From: an uncultured Acidimicrobiia bacterium
GTDB taxonomy: Bacteria; Actinomycetota; Acidimicrobiia; Spongiisociales; Spongiisociaceae
NCBI GenBank assembly: GCA_958295745.1
Contig: OY282370.1
Span: forward strand, 310,001 to 374,000
Reading direction: 5' to 3'
Length of the DNA: 64,000 bases
Of the stretch, positions 39,056 to 46,813 are shown piece after piece. Position 1 is the first letter of the stretch; the number at the start of each line of letters is the position of its first letter. The notes beneath the pieces are model-generated. The model saw only the letters and a list, made by a program, of their open reading frames with translations. It searched no databases and had not been told where the DNA came from. The position numbers and the translations under genes were made by a program.

Positions 39056-39059
<4 letters not shown>
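38091..39059 (+). CDS. 2-oxo acid dehydrogenase E1 alpha subunit (pyruvate/acetoin/branched-chain type)
   Basis: 322 residues. The ThDP-binding motif begins GDGGTTAGLFHEVLNMA near residue 145 and ends ENNQYAYSTP. HGCGDLTLGIVGF and the late HAIHDGAEYVP segment fit E1 alpha. With the beta subunit it decarboxylates a 2-oxo acid and transfers the acyl group to an E2 lipoyl domain. No E2 or E3 gene is in the window, so the substrate (pyruvate, branched-chain oxo acid or acetoin) is open. It overlaps the next gene by ATGA. Confidence 0.87.
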
Positions 39060-40117
<1,058 letters not shown>

Positions 40118-40145
40118 CGATGGCGACCATGATCACCTCGAACCC

Positions 40146-41039
40146 GTGAACACCATGGAACATTTCACGATCGACATGGACGGGCCGATCCACGGCACCG
40201 AATACGGCGGGGAGGGGCGGCTGGTGCTGCTCGTGCATGGGTTGGGTGGATCGGGCATCAACTGGATGGACGTGGGCGCCGGCATGACCCGCTACGGGAG
40301 GGTGGTCGCCCCCGACCTGCCCGGCTTCGGGCGCTCCCCCCTAGCCGGGCGCACCGCATCGGTCCAAGGGCAGGCCTCCTTCCTGGCCGAGTTCATCCAA
40401 GCCCATACCGACCGCCCGGCGGTGATAGCGGGCAACTCCATGGGGGCCGTGGCCGCCATGCTGCTGGCCGGGGACCGGCCCGATCTGGTGGAGCGGCTGG
40501 TTCTCCTCGACCCGCCCGCCCCCTGCTGGGACCTGCGGTCCCTCCACCCCGTCTGGGTGATGACGCTCCTGCTCTACATGACCCCCGGCCTCAACCGGGT
40601 GTTGATCGCCTGGGTGTACCGGGACGGGGTGCCCGAACGGCGGATCAACGAAGCGCTGAGCCTGCTGACCGGCAACGGGCGGATTTCCCCGGCCGCCAAA
40701 CGGCTGCACGTCGCCTCGGCCAACGAGCGGTGCCAGATGCCCTGGCTGCCCCAAACCCAGTTCACCGCCTTCCGTTCCATCTTCCGTCTGATGACGCCGC
40801 CCAGCAAATACGACCGGATGGTGATGAAGGTCTCGGCGCCGACCCTGCTGCTCCATGGAACGGCCGACGCCGTGGTTCCTTTCAAGGCCACCCAGCTACT
40901 GTCCCGCATCCGGCCCGACTGGACCTTCGTCCCTATCACCGGCGCCGGCCATGTGGCCATGCTGGAAACCCCCCGCCTCTTCTTGGACCTGACCGCCGAA
41001 TTCCTCGATCCCGCGGCCGAGGCGCCCTCTTCCGACTGA
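40146..41039 (+). CDS. Alpha/beta hydrolase
   Basis: 297 residues from GTG at 40146, or 294 from ATG at 40155; neither has a clear ribosome-binding site. The oxyanion region is LLVHGLGGSGINW, the nucleophile elbow is VIAGNSMGAVAAML (Ser near 99), the acid is in LHGTADAVVPF and the histidine in ITGAGHVAMLETP. It resembles esterases and C-C hydrolases of aromatic breakdown. It is 28 nt downstream of E1 beta and may be part of the same operon. The substrate is unknown. Confidence 0.82.
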   Translation: MNTMEHFTIDMDGPIHGTEYGGEGRLVLLVHGLGGSGINWMDVGAGMTRYGRVVAPDLPGFGRSPLAGRTASVQGQASFLAEFIQAHTDRPAVIAGNSMGAVAAMLLAGDRPDLVERLVLLDPPAPCWDLRSLHPVWVMTLLLYMTPGLNRVLIAWVYRDGVPERRINEALSLLTGNGRISPAAKRLHVASANERCQMPWLPQTQFTAFRSIFRLMTPPSKYDRMVMKVSAPTLLLHGTADAVVPFKATQLLSRIRPDWTFVPITGAGHVAMLETPRLFLDLTAEFLDPAAEAPSSD

Positions 41040-41123
41040 TCCCGGCCTCCGCACCCGCCGACCGAATAGCACACCCAGCTATTAGCCTGGGAGGGCAACC
41101 AGGGCGTTAGGCGGAATAAGAAA

Positions 41124-41822
41124 ATGGCCGACCGGGTCCCCGATGGACGAACCTTCGAGCAGATAGCCTTTCGAGCTCACCAGCGCTGCAACACGGTGGA
41201 AGAAGCGGTCACGGCGGCGTTGCGGGAGGCGATTCTCGTCGGGGTTTTCCATCCGGGGGAAAGGTTGCGCCAGGAGCATCTGGCCGACCTGCTGGCGGTC
41301 TCTCGGTCCCCGGTGACGGCTGCTCTCCACACACTCCAGGCGGAGGGTCTGGTGGTGTACACCCCTAATCGGGGGGCGACGGTGCGGGTGATCGAACCCG
41401 AGGAGCTGGAGGAGACCTACCAGCTGCGCATCGTGTTGGAGACCTTCGCACTGCGGTTGGCGATCGAGCGGATCATCCCTGCCGATGTGGATGAGATGGC
41501 CGACCTGGCGGATCGGATCGACGGGGAGGAGGACGCGGCGCACCGTTGGGAACTCACCGACCGGTTTTATCAGCATGTATACACCGCGGCCCATTGCCCG
41601 CTGACCGCCGCCATCGTCGGGAGGCTCCGCGCCGACGTGGGCCGTTACTGGCTGGGGTTCGGTGTAGTTCCCCATCAGCACTCGATGTACAACGTTCTGA
41701 TGGATGCCATCCGGGCCAGGGACTCCGCCCGGGCCGAGCAGTGGATCGCCGAGCATCTCACGATGATCTGCGCCGAGCTCCAACAGCGTATGCTGGCGAA
41801 CCGCCAAAAACCGCCCTTGTAG
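41124..41822 (+). CDS. GntR-family transcriptional regulator, FadR/FCD subfamily
   Basis: 232 residues. The N-terminal winged helix-turn-helix reads LREAILVGVFHPGERLRQEHLADLLAVS (about 33-60; key RLRQ, LA..L.VSR) and SRSPVTAALHTLQAEGLV. The FCD effector domain follows (LEETYQLRIVLETFALRLA to the C-terminus) with the usual Asp and His ligand positions (FYQHVYTAAHCP). FadR-type regulators bind tNGTaNtACNa palindromes; two TTGTATACAA palindromes lie at 43192-43235, about 1.4 kb away. The gene ends 70 bp from the convergent lipoprotein gene. Confidence 0.88.
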   Translation: MADRVPDGRTFEQIAFRAHQRCNTVEEAVTAALREAILVGVFHPGERLRQEHLADLLAVSRSPVTAALHTLQAEGLVVYTPNRGATVRVIEPEELEETYQLRIVLETFALRLAIERIIPADVDEMADLADRIDGEEDAAHRWELTDRFYQHVYTAAHCPLTAAIVGRLRADVGRYWLGFGVVPHQHSMYNVLMDAIRARDSARAEQWIAEHLTMICAELQQRMLANRQKPPL

Positions 41823-41892
41823 CACCGTCATGATCGGTTGCGCACGCCCGCGCCGCGCCCAAACGGTCAACAACGTCTATGGGGAAATACAG

Positions 41893-43059
41893 CTAGCTGA
41901 GTAGTTCGTCGATCAGCTCGCTGTTTTCGCGGATGAACCGCCCCTCGTATTCCCGCTCGAGTTCCTCTGTCACCTCGATCAGCTTCTGTCCGCACTCTAA
42001 AGTCGCCACCGCCAGATCCCGCTCCTCCTGCTGGAGTGCGGCCAGCGCCTCCTGATCGATTTTGGCCATCGCCTCAGCTTCGGCTTGCTCGATCAGGTCG
42101 TTCCTCTCGTCCTCCGACAACGCCGCCACCTCGTCTGCGGTCAGTTCCTCGAACGGATTGACAAACCCACCTGGACTGGTGATCTCGTCCAGTCGGCCCT
42201 CGAAGTCCTCGAAGATGCCCTCGGACATCTGCATGACACCGGCGTAGGTATAGCCCCGGTCAGCCATACACTCGGACCAAACCCGATCGGCCTCCAGGAA
42301 CCGAGAGTCTGCGAGCACCCGCTGGAACACTTCATCCCTCGCCGGGCCGAGCCTCCGCGACACCTCGTCCCGGAAGCCGTAGACCTCGTCGTAGGACTGG
42401 CCGCGACAGCCGCCGTCCGATTCATCGAATATCTGTTCCCCCGTGTCCGGATCTGTTCTCTGCTCGCCCAAACCGTAGAGCGCATCGTCGTACGCATACC
42501 GCTCCGATTCGGACATGGCAGCGACAACCGCCTCGTTGGGGTTCACCCATTCGTCCTCATCCGGCTCGGACATGGTTTCCTGTCCGTACCAGGTGGTGAT
42601 CCCGAACCCGCGTTCCCGGGCGAATTCCTCCTCGTCCAGAACGGGGCGGGATCCTCCTACGGGACGGATGGCGGGTACGTACTCGAAGCCCTGGTCGGCC
42701 ATGCACCGGGCGACCATCTCCTCGAACCGGCGATGATCCGCCGCGGCGCGGACCTGGGCCGCGTCCGGGTCGTCGGTGTCGTAGCCAAGCAGCTCGGCGA
42801 ACGTTTCCGGTTCGTCCACGGCCTCCACCCCGGTGGTATCCGCAGCCAACCCCGTCGTCGCCTCGGTGACGGTCTCGCCTGCCTCGGCGCCCCCGCCCTC
42901 CAGGACCTCCTCCGGCGGCCCGGTCTCTCCGGTCGAACCCGCACCGCACGCCGCCGCTGCCAACGCCAACACGACAACCGACACCCGCAGCCCGGCAACC
43001 GACCTGCTCCCCTGCGCCCGCCTCCCCCCTCCCGCGTCCCGCCCGGCCCCGATCCCCAT
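41893..43059 (-). CDS. Lipoprotein with Cys-Met repeat motifs, function unknown
   Basis: 388 residues from the ATG at 43059, which has an ideal AGGAGGTG about 5 nt upstream; a start 9 codons earlier lacks one. After a basic Gly-rich N-terminus comes a hydrophobic helix ending LAAAAC, a lipobox with Cys near residue 38. The mature part is acidic and helical. It contains ARCMADQGFEYVP and SECMADRGYTYAG, two copies of a CM-x3-G-[FY]-x-Y motif, plus GGCRGQ and LECGQK, so cysteines recur in pairs. No known domain is recognised. Similar Cys-rich motifs appear in the two lipoproteins at 43403 and 44091, suggesting a related envelope function. Confidence 0.72.
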   Translation of the reverse strand: MGIGAGRDAGGGRRAQGSRSVAGLRVSVVVLALAAAACGAGSTGETGPPEEVLEGGGAEAGETVTEATTGLAADTTGVEAVDEPETFAELLGYDTDDPDAAQVRAAADHRRFEEMVARCMADQGFEYVPAIRPVGGSRPVLDEEEFARERGFGITTWYGQETMSEPDEDEWVNPNEAVVAAMSESERYAYDDALYGLGEQRTDPDTGEQIFDESDGGCRGQSYDEVYGFRDEVSRRLGPARDEVFQRVLADSRFLEADRVWSECMADRGYTYAGVMQMSEGIFEDFEGRLDEITSPGGFVNPFEELTADEVAALSEDERNDLIEQAEAEAMAKIDQEALAALQQEERDLAVATLECGQKLIEVTEELEREYEGRFIRENSELIDELLS

Positions 43060-43189
43060 ATCACACCTCCTGATCTCAATCGTCACGGTGTCCCGACAGG
43101 ATCATGCCTGCTGATATCCAGAGCGGCGATTCATTTTCCAGATTATAAGACCGTATTCTCCGGGAAACAGTGTGAGAGCTCCTATCAAA

Positions 43190-43237
43190 AATTGTATACA
43201 ATGTGCAATCCACCTCCATTGCATTTTGTATACAATT
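43190..43237. promoter_or_regulatory. 20-bp inverted repeat with two FadR-type operator palindromes
   Basis: The arms 43190-43209 and 43218-43237 match at 18 of 20 positions with an 8-bp spacer. Each arm holds the perfect palindrome TTGTATACAA (43192-43201 and 43226-43235; centres 34 bp apart), fitting the FadR-subfamily consensus tNGTaNtACNa. TACAAT -10-like hexamers overlap both palindromes. The element lies between the divergent lipoprotein genes at 43059 and 43403 in a conspicuously AT-rich patch. Confidence 0.6.
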
Positions 43238-43293
43238 ATAAATCTACGGTGGATGCCAGACTTTCTCGTTGGATCTCCTAGAGTAGGATCATC

Positions 43294-43401
43294 ATGAGAT
43301 TCAAGTTGCTCTGGGCCACTGACAAAGTGAAGACTCCGCGCAACCGGGGAAGGATTCGAGTGAACAATCAAATTCGACGAACTCAATTACTACGACGATA
43401 A
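43294..43401 (+). CDS. Possible 35-codon upstream frame (duplicated leader, copy 1)
   Basis: It begins MRFKLLWATDK and stops one base before the lipoprotein ATG at 43403. The first 21 bases are shared with 43984 and 44696, where the same start opens a signal-peptide-like sequence. The downstream part differs in frame between copies, so it is more likely a duplicated gene start than a conserved peptide. Confidence 0.25.
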   Translation: MRFKLLWATDKVKTPRNRGRIRVNNQIRRTQLLRR

Positions 43402-43402
43402 C

Positions 43403-43957
43403 ATGCTGAGGGAACACCTGACCCGGTTCTTGTTACTCGCTGTATCGCTGGTCTTGGTCGGATGTTTCGGCAAAGGCCTTTCATCCGTTGACCATTACTC
43501 GGCAGACGGGACGATCACCGACGGAGAGCTCGAGCATGCTTGGCGTCTAGCAGAGGAATGTATGATCGAACGAGGCAACGATGCCTTCCTCAGGAAGGAT
43601 CCTTGGGGTTATTGGGGTCTTTCCCTGGGAGAACCCTTCAGCGATGCCGACTACGAGGAGTGCACCACCGTCAGCGGTGAGGTTGCCAGACTTTACTGGG
43701 TGGAGCGGATCCCTGAGGGCGCTGAACGGCTGGAACTTGCCGAGTCGCTGGCCGAGTGTTTCCGCTCCGTTGAGATCGAGCTCGTATACGACCCCGATAA
43801 CCCGGATGAAGCTGCCGTGTTCCGGTCCGTATGGGAACAACTCGGCTACGCACTCGACGATAGACGTATCTTCGATGATCCGAGATTCCTGGTAGCTAAT
43901 GAGTGTGTGGCTAAGCATGAGCTGTTGTTCCCGGCTGGGTTCCACCGATCTGGCTAG
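43403..43957 (+). CDS. Small lipoprotein, duplicated (copy 1)
   Basis: 184 residues. The signal peptide is LTRFLLLAVSLVLVGC with lipidated Cys at about 21. The mature part has four spaced cysteines, in LAEECMIERG, EECTTVSG, LAECFRSVE and ANECVAKHE, and the recurring phrase WGYWGLSLGEPFSDADY. It is close to full-length identical with the protein at 44091, as part of a 690-bp tandem duplication. No domain is recognised; the cysteines may form two disulfides outside the cell. It is probably made with the ABC transporter downstream. Confidence 0.7.
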   Translation: MLREHLTRFLLLAVSLVLVGCFGKGLSSVDHYSADGTITDGELEHAWRLAEECMIERGNDAFLRKDPWGYWGLSLGEPFSDADYEECTTVSGEVARLYWVERIPEGAERLELAESLAECFRSVEIELVYDPDNPDEAAVFRSVWEQLGYALDDRRIFDDPRFLVANECVAKHELLFPAGFHRSG

Positions 43958-43983
43958 TCCAGAGAATGGAGTAGTATCTCGTC

Positions 43984-44097
43984 ATGAGATTCAAGTTGCT
44001 CTGGGCCACTGACAAGTGGACACTCCGCGCAACCGAGGAAGATTCGAGTGAGCAATCAAGGTCGAATAATCCAACGACCGCAACGATAACATGCTAA
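43984..44097 (+). CDS. Possible 37-codon upstream frame (duplicated leader, copy 2)
   Basis: It begins MRFKLLWATDK like copy 1 and its stop TAA (44095-44097) overlaps the lipoprotein start at 44091. The second half is in a different frame from copy 1 because of small indels. Coding status is doubtful. Confidence 0.25.
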   Translation: MRFKLLWATDKWTLRATEEDSSEQSRSNNPTTATITC

Positions 44098-44684
44098 GTG
44101 AGTACCTGACCCGGTTCTTGTTACTCGCTGTATCGCTGGTCTTGGTCGGATGTTCCGGCCAAGACCAGCCTCTTCATGATGACAGAGGCCTTTCATCCGT
44201 TGACCATTACACGGCAGACGGGACCATCTCCGACGGAGAGCTCGAACATGCTTGGCGTCTAGCAGAGGAATGTATGATCGAACGAGGCAACGATGCCATC
44301 CTCGAGAAGGACCGTTGGGGTTATTGGGGTCTTTCCCTGGGAGAGCCGTTCAGCGATGCCGACTACGAGGAGTGCACCACTATCAGCATAGAGGTCGACA
44401 GACTTTACTGGGTGGAGCGGATTCCTGAGGGCGCTGAACGGCTGGAACTTGCCGAATCGCTGGCCGAGTGTTTCCGCTCCGTTGAGATCGAGCTCGTATA
44501 CAACCCCGATAACCCGGATCAAGCTGCCGTATTCCGGTCCGTATGGGTACAACTCGGCTACGCACTCGACGATAGACGTAGGTTCGATGATCCGAAGTTC
44601 TGGGTGATCAATGACTGTATGCTTACGCATACTCTGTTGTTCCCGGCTGTGTTTGGCGACATACCCGACAGCTCTGAGAATTGA
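44091..44684 (+). CDS. Small lipoprotein, duplicated (copy 2)
   Basis: 197 residues, paralog of the protein at 43403 with the same signal peptide ending LVLVGC and the same four cysteines. It differs by a 12-residue insertion after the lipobox (SGQDQPLHDDRG), and its C-terminus is VFGDIPDSSEN. The DNA match extends upstream through the MRFKLLW leader, so the whole unit was duplicated recently. The function is unknown. Confidence 0.7.
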   Translation: MLSEYLTRFLLLAVSLVLVGCSGQDQPLHDDRGLSSVDHYTADGTISDGELEHAWRLAEECMIERGNDAILEKDRWGYWGLSLGEPFSDADYEECTTISIEVDRLYWVERIPEGAERLELAESLAECFRSVEIELVYNPDNPDQAAVFRSVWVQLGYALDDRRRFDDPKFWVINDCMLTHTLLFPAVFGDIPDSSEN

Positions 44685-44695
44685 GTAGGACCTTC

Positions 44696-45003
44696 ATGAG
44701 ATTCAAGTTGCTCTGGATCGGCGCTTTCTTGTTGCTTGTGATCCGGGTACCTCAGGGGTTCCCGATATCTCCGGCGTGCTGCGGGGATCCCGAACCCGGG
44801 AGAGTCTGAGTGTCCCGACAGTAGCGGTCGTCGAAACCCGCGACGGGTTCTGTGTCCATGTACAGGAGGCGTCCGGGTTCCGGGCTGTAGAGGTGACACC
44901 GACGGGTTCTTCAGTGTCGGGAGCAACGTTCGTGGAGGGAAACATCCGGGAAGGTTCCCAGGTCGTGATCAACCCCTACGAGGTCGGGCTGGCCTCGTGT
45001 TAG
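44696..45003 (+). pseudogene. Remnant of HlyD/MacA-type periplasmic adaptor
   Basis: The frame from ATG 44696 gives a signal-anchor-like start (MRFKLLWIGAFLLLVIRVP) and stops at 44809. A second frame, from GTG 44776 to 45003, encodes VPTVAVVETRDGFCVHV and FVEGNIREGSQVVINP, the C-terminal pattern of membrane-fusion adaptors that partner MacB-type ABC transporters. The two pieces are out of phase, and the roughly 250-residue middle part is missing. A truncated, frameshifted adaptor is the simplest reading. A small functional protein from the second frame cannot be excluded. Confidence 0.55.
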
Positions 45004-45632
45004 AAGCGTTCCGGATCACCCACCGCTACGGCAACCTCCCGGCTGTGCTGTCCGAAGTGTCTTTCACCTATCCCCGCGACAACGGAATCCTGGCGCTGGT
45101 CGGCCCTTCGGGATCGGGCAAGACGACCATGTTGGGAATCATCGGCGGGCTGATCGAGCCGTCCGACGGCGGTCGCATAAGCGCCGGAGAAGCCGGCGAA
45201 CAGATGACACCGACCTGGGTGTTCCAGACACCGAACATCCTTCCCCACCGCACCGCCGTCGAGAACGCCGCTCTGGGCGCCCTCGCCGCCGGCAAACGGT
45301 GGACCGCCGCCGTTCGGGCCGCCGACGCGGCCCTCGAAGCCTACGGGTTGACGCATGCGGCCAACAGCAAGGCGCGCTCTTTGTCCGGAGGCGAGATCCA
45401 AAGACTGGTCCTCGCCCGCGCCGAGCTGTTCGGTACGCGTTGGCTGCTCGCCGATGAACCGACCGGGCAACTCGATCGGGCCAACACCGTCATGGTTGCC
45501 GCGGCGCTGCGGAAGGTAGCCGACGCGGGAACGACCGTGATCGTCGCTACCCATGATCCGGATGTCGAGGCCGCGGCAGACGCCGTCGTCCATCTCAAAG
45601 ACGCCCGCGCCGACTATGTGGACCGGGCGTAA
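44997..45632 (+). CDS. ABC transporter ATPase (MacB/LolD-like)
   Basis: 211 residues from GTG at 44997, overlapping the end of the adaptor remnant. Walker A is GPSGSGKTT near 40, the Q-loop is VFQTPNILPHRTAVEN, the signature is LSGGEIQRL and Walker B is WLLADEPTGQLD. This is the MacB/LolD class, which powers substrate transfer at the outer membrane face through FtsX-like permeases. It overlaps the permease start by 17 nt. Confidence 0.87.
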   Translation: MLEAFRITHRYGNLPAVLSEVSFTYPRDNGILALVGPSGSGKTTMLGIIGGLIEPSDGGRISAGEAGEQMTPTWVFQTPNILPHRTAVENAALGALAAGKRWTAAVRAADAALEAYGLTHAANSKARSLSGGEIQRLVLARAELFGTRWLLADEPTGQLDRANTVMVAAALRKVADAGTTVIVATHDPDVEAAADAVVHLKDARADYVDRA

Positions 45633-46653
45633 CATCCTCGGGGAGGCTCTAAGGAACCTCCGCCCCGTCCACTTGCTCCTCACGGCGGTGCTCGTGGTCG
45701 TGTCGGCATGGGCCGGCCGCTTCGAGGCCTCCTCCGTGGACCGCAGCATTGCGGAGTTCCACAGCTGGGTGGTGCGCGGCGGGATGGTCTTCACCGCCGA
45801 ACGCGAGAATGGTATTTCCGCCGAGGAATGCCAGGCGGGAGAGAAAGGTGTTTCCGTCCTGTCTTCGGGCGCCGCCGGGCCTGTCGGCGGCAGACACGAG
45901 ACGATCATCTTCGACCGCTCTCCGGGGGTGCCGTTCTCTGTGACCGACATGTCCCGAGGGGCCGTCGCGGTCACCGCCGGCCGCGCCCCATCGGGTCCCG
46001 GATGGATCATCGGACAGACGGCCCTCGACGAGCTGGGCATAGGCCCCGGTTATCTACTGGGATCACGATCCCAAGCGGCCGCCGTGTCTCTTGCGGTGGG
46101 GACCGGAGATCGTCGATTCGGCTACGACCGTGACGTGATACGCATGGTCCCCTCAGACGACCGCCGCTTCCATATCTGCTGGGTGGAGCTGCACCCGGAC
46201 GCATTCGGGCACGGCCCCGACATAATCGCCGGGTTCCTGCCCTATGACGACGTCCTGATACGCCCGTTTCGCCGCATCGAACCTTCCGACCACCCGCTGA
46301 CCCGCTACCTGCAGCGCCCATCCCGCCGAGCCTGGCTCCCGGCGGGGATCATCATCGGGATCCTGTGGATCATGTGGTGGTGGATCAACAGACGGCAGTT
46401 CACCCTATACCGGTCGCTGAACATGCCGCCCTCGGGACTCGTACTGGTCGCTCTCATCGAAGCATCCATGGTCACGGCAACCGCCGGTGCCATAGCCGCC
46501 CTCGCGATCACCCTGTCCAGCAGCACTGCTTCGGCGTCCCGATCAGGAGTGTGGACGGTATCCGCCGCCGTATGCATCGGGCTGATGACCTCGATAGCCG
46601 GGGCCGGCATCATCGCGAGGCGTAACCTTGCCCGAGCGGCCAAGGACCTTTGA
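45616..46653 (+). CDS. ABC permease with FtsX/MacB-like topology
   Basis: 345 residues from ATG at 45616. One N-terminal helix (about 16-37) is followed by a 200-residue extracytoplasmic domain with a single Cys in SAEECQAGEKG and another in FHICWVELH. Three helices come near the C-terminus (about 240-340). That matches the 1+3 helix arrangement of MacB/FtsX permeases. It probably works with the ATPase encoded just upstream and with one of the Cys-rich lipoproteins as cargo or partner (inference). Confidence 0.75.
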   Translation: MWTGRNILGEALRNLRPVHLLLTAVLVVVSAWAGRFEASSVDRSIAEFHSWVVRGGMVFTAERENGISAEECQAGEKGVSVLSSGAAGPVGGRHETIIFDRSPGVPFSVTDMSRGAVAVTAGRAPSGPGWIIGQTALDELGIGPGYLLGSRSQAAAVSLAVGTGDRRFGYDRDVIRMVPSDDRRFHICWVELHPDAFGHGPDIIAGFLPYDDVLIRPFRRIEPSDHPLTRYLQRPSRRAWLPAGIIIGILWIMWWWINRRQFTLYRSLNMPPSGLVLVALIEASMVTATAGAIAALAITLSSSTASASRSGVWTVSAAVCIGLMTSIAGAGIIARRNLARAAKDL

Positions 46654-46676
46654 CCAACCGTACAAACTCGATAGAT

Positions 46677-46800
46677 CCCCGTAACGAGCCGCGATGGTCG
46701 AAGGAGTGGGAGGGTGTCCAGGCCGCCGACTACAGAGGGCCCCCTTCACGTTTGCGCGAAGTCTCAAAGAAGGACTCATCCGATACAAGGCGTTACGGGG
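46677..46800. repeat. 10-bp perfect inverted repeat bounding 104 bp
   Basis: CCCCGTAACG at 46677-46686 and CGTTACGGGG at 46791-46800, in the 160-bp gap between two convergent genes. A second pair, GGTGTCC (46713-46719) and GGACACC (46808-46814), overlaps it. It may be a bidirectional terminator-like structure or the ends of a tiny inserted element. Confidence 0.5.
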
Positions 46801-46813
46801 TATAGAAGGACAC

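Noticed and set aside
44776-44830. Programmed frameshift joining the two adaptor fragments
   Set aside because: No slippery sequence or stimulating structure was seen, and the central part of the adaptor is missing anyway, so decay explains it better.
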